Assembly (NCBI GenBank): GCA_022709425.1
Contig: JAKLIW010000007.1
Coordinates: forward strand, 99,465-163,464
From: a bacterium
GTDB taxonomy: Bacteria; UBP6; UBA1177; JAKLFG01
Reading direction: 5' to 3'
DNA: 64,000 nucleotides
The first letter of the stretch is position 1. The number at the start of each line of letters is the position of its first letter. The translations under genes were made by a program, and so were the position numbers. The notes beneath the pieces were generated by a model. That model was given only the letters and a program-made list of their open reading frames with translations, ran no database searches and was not told where the DNA came from. Shown here in pieces: positions 61,238 to 64,000 of the stretch.

Positions 61238-61913
61238 GGGTACCTCGCAGTGCGGTGAGTGTGGAGATGATGAGCGGCCGGTGAACAAAGGGTATTGCAT
61301 GGCCCGCGTCGGTCACGATCGTCGTCGCGTGCGGTAACAGCCGCCGCCACGCCGTGGCCGCCGAGGGTGCGACGATGGCGTCGCCGGTACCGTGCAGTAT
61401 CGTCGCCGGCGTCACAGGAAGTTCCGCCGGGGCGCGATAGGTCTCAAGGAACGATAGTTGGGAACGGAGTATCGCCGGATCGGTCGGGAGCGACGGCCCG
61501 ATCTCGCGGCGGAATCGGTTCAGCCACCCGTCGCGTATCTCGGCGGCGGTGAAAAGCTGTTTCTGAAAACTCTGGAGCGTCTTCGCGTCGCCGCTTGTGA
61601 TGGCATCACGCAGTTCACGGACCGCCGAGAGCGCTTTTCCTTCGGGGAAGATGTCGCTTGCGACATACGACGGTGAGGAAGATACGAGCAGAAGCCCCTT
61701 CACGAACTGAGGTTGACGGCGCAGCATCTCGATCGCGATCATCCCGCCCATCGACCAGCCGACGAGGATGGCCGGTCCGGTCAGTTCGGGAAGCACAGGC
61801 GTTCCATTATCGGAAAATTGAAGCGTCGGCATGAGGGCGTCGGCGAATTCAGGACGGTAAGAGTCCCATATCGCGCCACCCGCCGCGAAACCGTGTAGGA
61901 AAACTATCTGCAT
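61227..61913 (-). CDS. Alpha/beta hydrolase, BioH-like pimeloyl-ACP methyl ester carboxylesterase
   Basis: 228 residues. FLHGFAAGGAIWD (oxyanion loop), nucleophile GWSMGGMIA near residue 53, the acid in HGTGDAIVAP, and the catalytic His in DAGHAIPF. Expected to remove the methyl group installed by BioC once the pimeloyl chain is complete. Its overlap with bioC supports this, though BioH, BioG and other esterases cannot be told apart here. The SD is weak; a promoter lies at 61943-61970. Confidence 0.85.
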   Translation of the reverse strand: MQIVFLHGFAAGGAIWDSYRPEFADALMPTLQFSDNGTPVLPELTGPAILVGWSMGGMIAIEMLRRQPQFVKGLLLVSSSPSYVASDIFPEGKALSAVRELRDAITSGDAKTLQSFQKQLFTAAEIRDGWLNRFRREIGPSLPTDPAILRSQLSFLETYRAPAELPVTPATILHGTGDAIVAPSAATAWRRLLPHATTIVTDAGHAIPFVHRPLIISTLTALRGTHGA

Positions 61914-61942
61914 CGTCGCTCACACACCGTTCAGCCCGCCGC

Positions 61943-61970
61943 AGTATAACATATTAAAGACAAAGGGCAA
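61943..61970 (-). promoter_or_regulatory. Promoter of bioH-bioC-fba-ribF operon
   Basis: Minus strand: TTGCCC (61965-61970), 16-bp spacer, TATACT (61943-61948). Confidence 0.5.
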
Positions 61971-61999
61971 CATATATCGAGGGAAAAGTATGTGCGCGG

Positions 62000-62461
62000 T
62001 TATTTCGGCGCGGGTCTCACGCCGTCGATGTACTTGATCGCCTCGGCCGCCGCCTTGAACGGGGTGTCGGCACTGATGACGGCGATGATCTCCTCATTCC
62101 CCTTGATCCCCGGTTTAAGCAGATAAATGCTGGTGAGCAGGGACATCAGTTTGCGGTGCGCCTTTATCTGAAGACCGGGGTTGTCGTAGGTGATCGATTC
62201 GCCGGTGTCGATGATACACTCCACTCCGCGCGGCGACAGAAGGGCCGTGAGTTCGTTCACCGCATCCTTCTCATCCTGCGAATTGACCGTCTCGGTGTAA
62301 AGATACACCTTGGCAAGACCGCTGAAATCCCACGCGGCATCGCGGACGTCGATAACGATGTCCTTCTGCATCGATATCCCCGGTTTTCGGTCGTGACTTG
62401 CGCAGGCGACGCAGAACAGCACCAGAAGGCATAGTATCCCGGCGATAGCAGATCGGTTCAT
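62000..62461 (-). CDS. Small lipoprotein of unknown function
   Basis: 153 residues. Lipobox CVAC (Cys20), no acidic stalk. The body is a compact alpha/beta-looking domain (MQKDIVIDVRDAAWDFSGLAKVYLY ... EEIIAVISADTPFKAAAEAIKYI). No family recognised. Strong SD GGGAGG and a near-consensus promoter just upstream. Monocistronic. Confidence 0.7.
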   Translation of the reverse strand: MNRSAIAGILCLLVLFCVACASHDRKPGISMQKDIVIDVRDAAWDFSGLAKVYLYTETVNSQDEKDAVNELTALLSPRGVECIIDTGESITYDNPGLQIKAHRKLMSLLTSIYLLKPGIKGNEEIIAVISADTPFKAAAEAIKYIDGVRPAPK

Positions 62462-62493
62462 GTTCTTCCTCCCTTTTAATGAACAACGAAGCG

Positions 62494-62522
62494 ATTATAG
62501 GCCTGCGGTCAGGCGAAGTCAA
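62494..62522 (-). promoter_or_regulatory. Promoter of small lipoprotein (62461)
   Basis: Minus strand: TTGACT (62517-62522), 17-bp spacer, TATAAT (62494-62499). Confidence 0.7.
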
Positions 62523-62547
62523 TGCAAAAAACCTTTCTTTTTTCCTA

Positions 62548-62575
62548 TTGATTTCTGAAAAACACCCACTATAAT
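62548..62575 (+). promoter_or_regulatory. Promoter of VWA lipoprotein
   Basis: TTGATT (62548-62553), 16-bp spacer, TATAAT (62570-62575). Confidence 0.7.
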
Positions 62576-62626
62576 CGCTTTTGTATGTGTGACAATAGAC
62601 CGCAAAAACTATATTTGGAGGCTTCC

Positions 62627-64000
62627 ATGATGCGCCCTTTCTGTATCCTCGCGACCGGCATGTTTCTTTTTCTCGCCGCCTGCTCGACCGACGGCGACAA
62701 CGGGGATCCATACATCGGCCCCGGCGAGTTCTGTTCGGGTGACGGCCTGATCTGTTCGTCGGATGGCGATGATCTGCTGAAGTGCGTGGGTGGAACGCTC
62801 ACCCTGTTTGAGGACTGCGCGGCGGCGAACAAGGATTGTAAAAATAATGCCTGTGTGGAGCGCGCTGGCGAAGGAGACGATTGTACCGGCACCGCCTCCA
62901 TCTGCTCCGGCGACAAGATACTTTCTTGTCAGGAAGGCAAGTATGTAGAAACCTTCGACTGCACGACGCAGAACAAGGATTGCAAAGAGGAGGACGGCGC
63001 GGCGGTCTGCACCGATAAGATAGCGCCAACCGACAACACCCCCCAGCCCGACGATACGACCGACGCCGTCACCGACGATCCGGGCAGCGACGGCGAACTG
63101 GTCGATGAAACGACCGGTCCCGACACCGACTGGGGCGAGATCGACCCGAAAGGCGACGAGGACGGCGACGGCATTCCCAACGAGGTCGAAGGACAGGATG
63201 ATCGCGATCATGACGGCATCCCCAACTTCTTGGACGGGGATTCGGATTCCGATGGACTGGGAGATGCCGAAGAATGCCCGACTCAGCCATGCCAGAATAG
63301 CGACATGGACGAAACCCCCGACTTTTTGGATAAGGATTCGGACAACGACGGTCTGGCCGATGTCGATGAGATCGCTATCGGCACCGACCCCTACGACAAG
63401 GATTCCGATGACGACAACTCGGACGATCTGGCCGAGATCGTCTACGGTTCCAACCCGAAAGATCCGAACGACACCATCCCGGCGGGACTCTTCTTCGTGG
63501 TGCTTCCCTACGGCGCCCCCGAGGATGTGACGCGCAACCTGATGTTCTCGACCGACTTCTCGACGGTCGATATCGCCGTCCTGCTCGACATGTCGGGATC
63601 GATGGATCAGGAGATGGCGAACCTGAAGGAAGAGATAAAGACCAAGATCATACAGGGCATCCCGCAAAAGGTGCCGGGACTCGATGTGGCGACCGGCTTC
63701 GCGCATTTCATGGATATGGAGAACGGCAAGCTTTTCGTCGTTGATCACATGGTCACCGCCAACGGCGACGATGTGCAGACCGCCGTGAACAACCTGCCCG
63801 AAACCTATGGCGGCACCGAACCGCATCAGGAGGTGCTCTATCAGGCGGCGACCGGCGAAGGACTGATGACTCAATATTACACCGACCCCATCGGCATGTT
63901 CGCCTCTAATATCAACATACCCCCGGCCGATTGCACGGGTCAATTGGGAACGGTAGGCGGACTCTGCTTCCGCGAACTGGCGCTCAAGATATTCATCATG
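62627..64000 (+). CDS. Asp-stalked lipoprotein with TSP3-like repeats and VWA domain (C-terminus cut by window edge)
   Basis: 458 codons present with no stop. Lipobox LAAC (Cys19), two Cys-rich knots (CSGDGLICSSDGDDLLKC ... CSGDKILSC), an acidic linker, then calcium-binding thrombospondin type-3-like repeats (DEDGDGIPNEVEG, DRDHDGIPNFLDG, DSDSDGLGDAEEC, DKDSDNDGLADVDE, DKDSDDDNSDDLAE). A von Willebrand A domain follows, starting near residue 300 with the MIDAS motif DMSGSMD. VWA domains bind protein ligands through a metal. The first of two adjacent ATGs, 5 nt after GGAGG, is chosen. Confidence 0.85.
   Translation, partial: MMRPFCILATGMFLFLAACSTDGDNGDPYIGPGEFCSGDGLICSSDGDDLLKCVGGTLTLFEDCAAANKDCKNNACVERAGEGDDCTGTASICSGDKILSCQEGKYVETFDCTTQNKDCKEEDGAAVCTDKIAPTDNTPQPDDTTDAVTDDPGSDGELVDETTGPDTDWGEIDPKGDEDGDGIPNEVEGQDDRDHDGIPNFLDGDSDSDGLGDAEECPTQPCQNSDMDETPDFLDKDSDNDGLADVDEIAIGTDPYDKDSDDDNSDDLAEIVYGSNPKDPNDTIPAGLFFVVLPYGAPEDVTRNLMFSTDFSTVDIAVLLDMSGSMDQEMANLKEEIKTKIIQGIPQKVPGLDVATGFAHFMDMENGKLFVVDHMVTANGDDVQTAVNNLPETYGGTEPHQEVLYQAATGEGLMTQYYTDPIGMFASNINIPPADCTGQLGTVGGLCFRELALKIFIM

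Overview
The window looks like part of a Gram-negative, anaerobic or microaerotolerant bacterial chromosome. It has moderately high GC (my impression), sigma70-type promoters, an outer-membrane barrel protein, many lipoproteins, and a full anaerobe-style oxygen-defence set (rubrerythrin, desulfoferrodoxin, ferritin, flavodiiron protein, rubredoxin). CarD, a histone-H1-like protein, Myxococcus-type cysteine-rich repeats and TolB/CsgG-like proteins with a cysteine pair suggest an uncultured deltaproteobacterial or Myxococcota-like lineage. That placement is inference; there is no rRNA in the window.

Layout. 1-2.4 kb (-): gmk and a truncated bifunctional Rel/SpoT. 2.6-4.6 kb (+): ligA. 4.8-11.4 kb: lipoproteins (DUF1566, esterase, beta-helix, a stalk-only small lipoprotein) and an orphan antitoxin-like gene flanked by duplicated lipoprotein-tail sequence. 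11.4-17.6 kb (-): one long co-directional run of radical SAM, yhbY, glycosyltransferase, TPR-like protein and the oxygen-defence genes. 17.7 kb: tRNA-Thr(CGT) and a terminator. 18-29 kb: large lipoproteins, a fructokinase-like kinase and a candidate structured RNA (22.16-22.31 kb). 29-34.3 kb: an outer-membrane porin-like protein, an H1-like protein and a 1.1-kilo-residue coiled-coil protein. 34.4-37.3 kb (+): COG2403-type GTPase, carbamate kinase, dtd. 37.4-42.9 kb (+): five secreted proteins. 43-44.2 kb: glycosyltransferase. 44.2-54 kb: a giant repeat lipoprotein, an FG-GAP/UnbV lipoprotein, carD and two Kazal lipoproteins. 54-62.5 kb: S41 protease, a CsgG-FGE protein coupled to bioA, and the operon bioH-like/bioC/fba/ribF. 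The window ends inside a VWA/TSP3 lipoprotein.

The dominant theme is a family of 21 lipoproteins. Eighteen carry an Asp-rich, Thr/Val-spaced linker straight after the lipidated cysteine, often with an embedded acidic-x-Leu-Leu-x-acidic motif. Very different cargo domains follow (proteases, Kazal inhibitors, esterases, FG-GAP propellers, EGF-like repeats, lamin-tail, VWA). I read this as a common acidic stalk for display at the cell envelope; it is the best candidate here for a poorly described system.

A consistent promoter grammar (TTGACA- or TTGCAA-like -35, 16-18 bp spacer, TAxxxT -10) is visible at 27 sites. It fixes several start codons and operon boundaries. No intergenic gap exceeds about 260 bp. 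I saw no CRISPR array, insertion sequence, prophage or replication origin.
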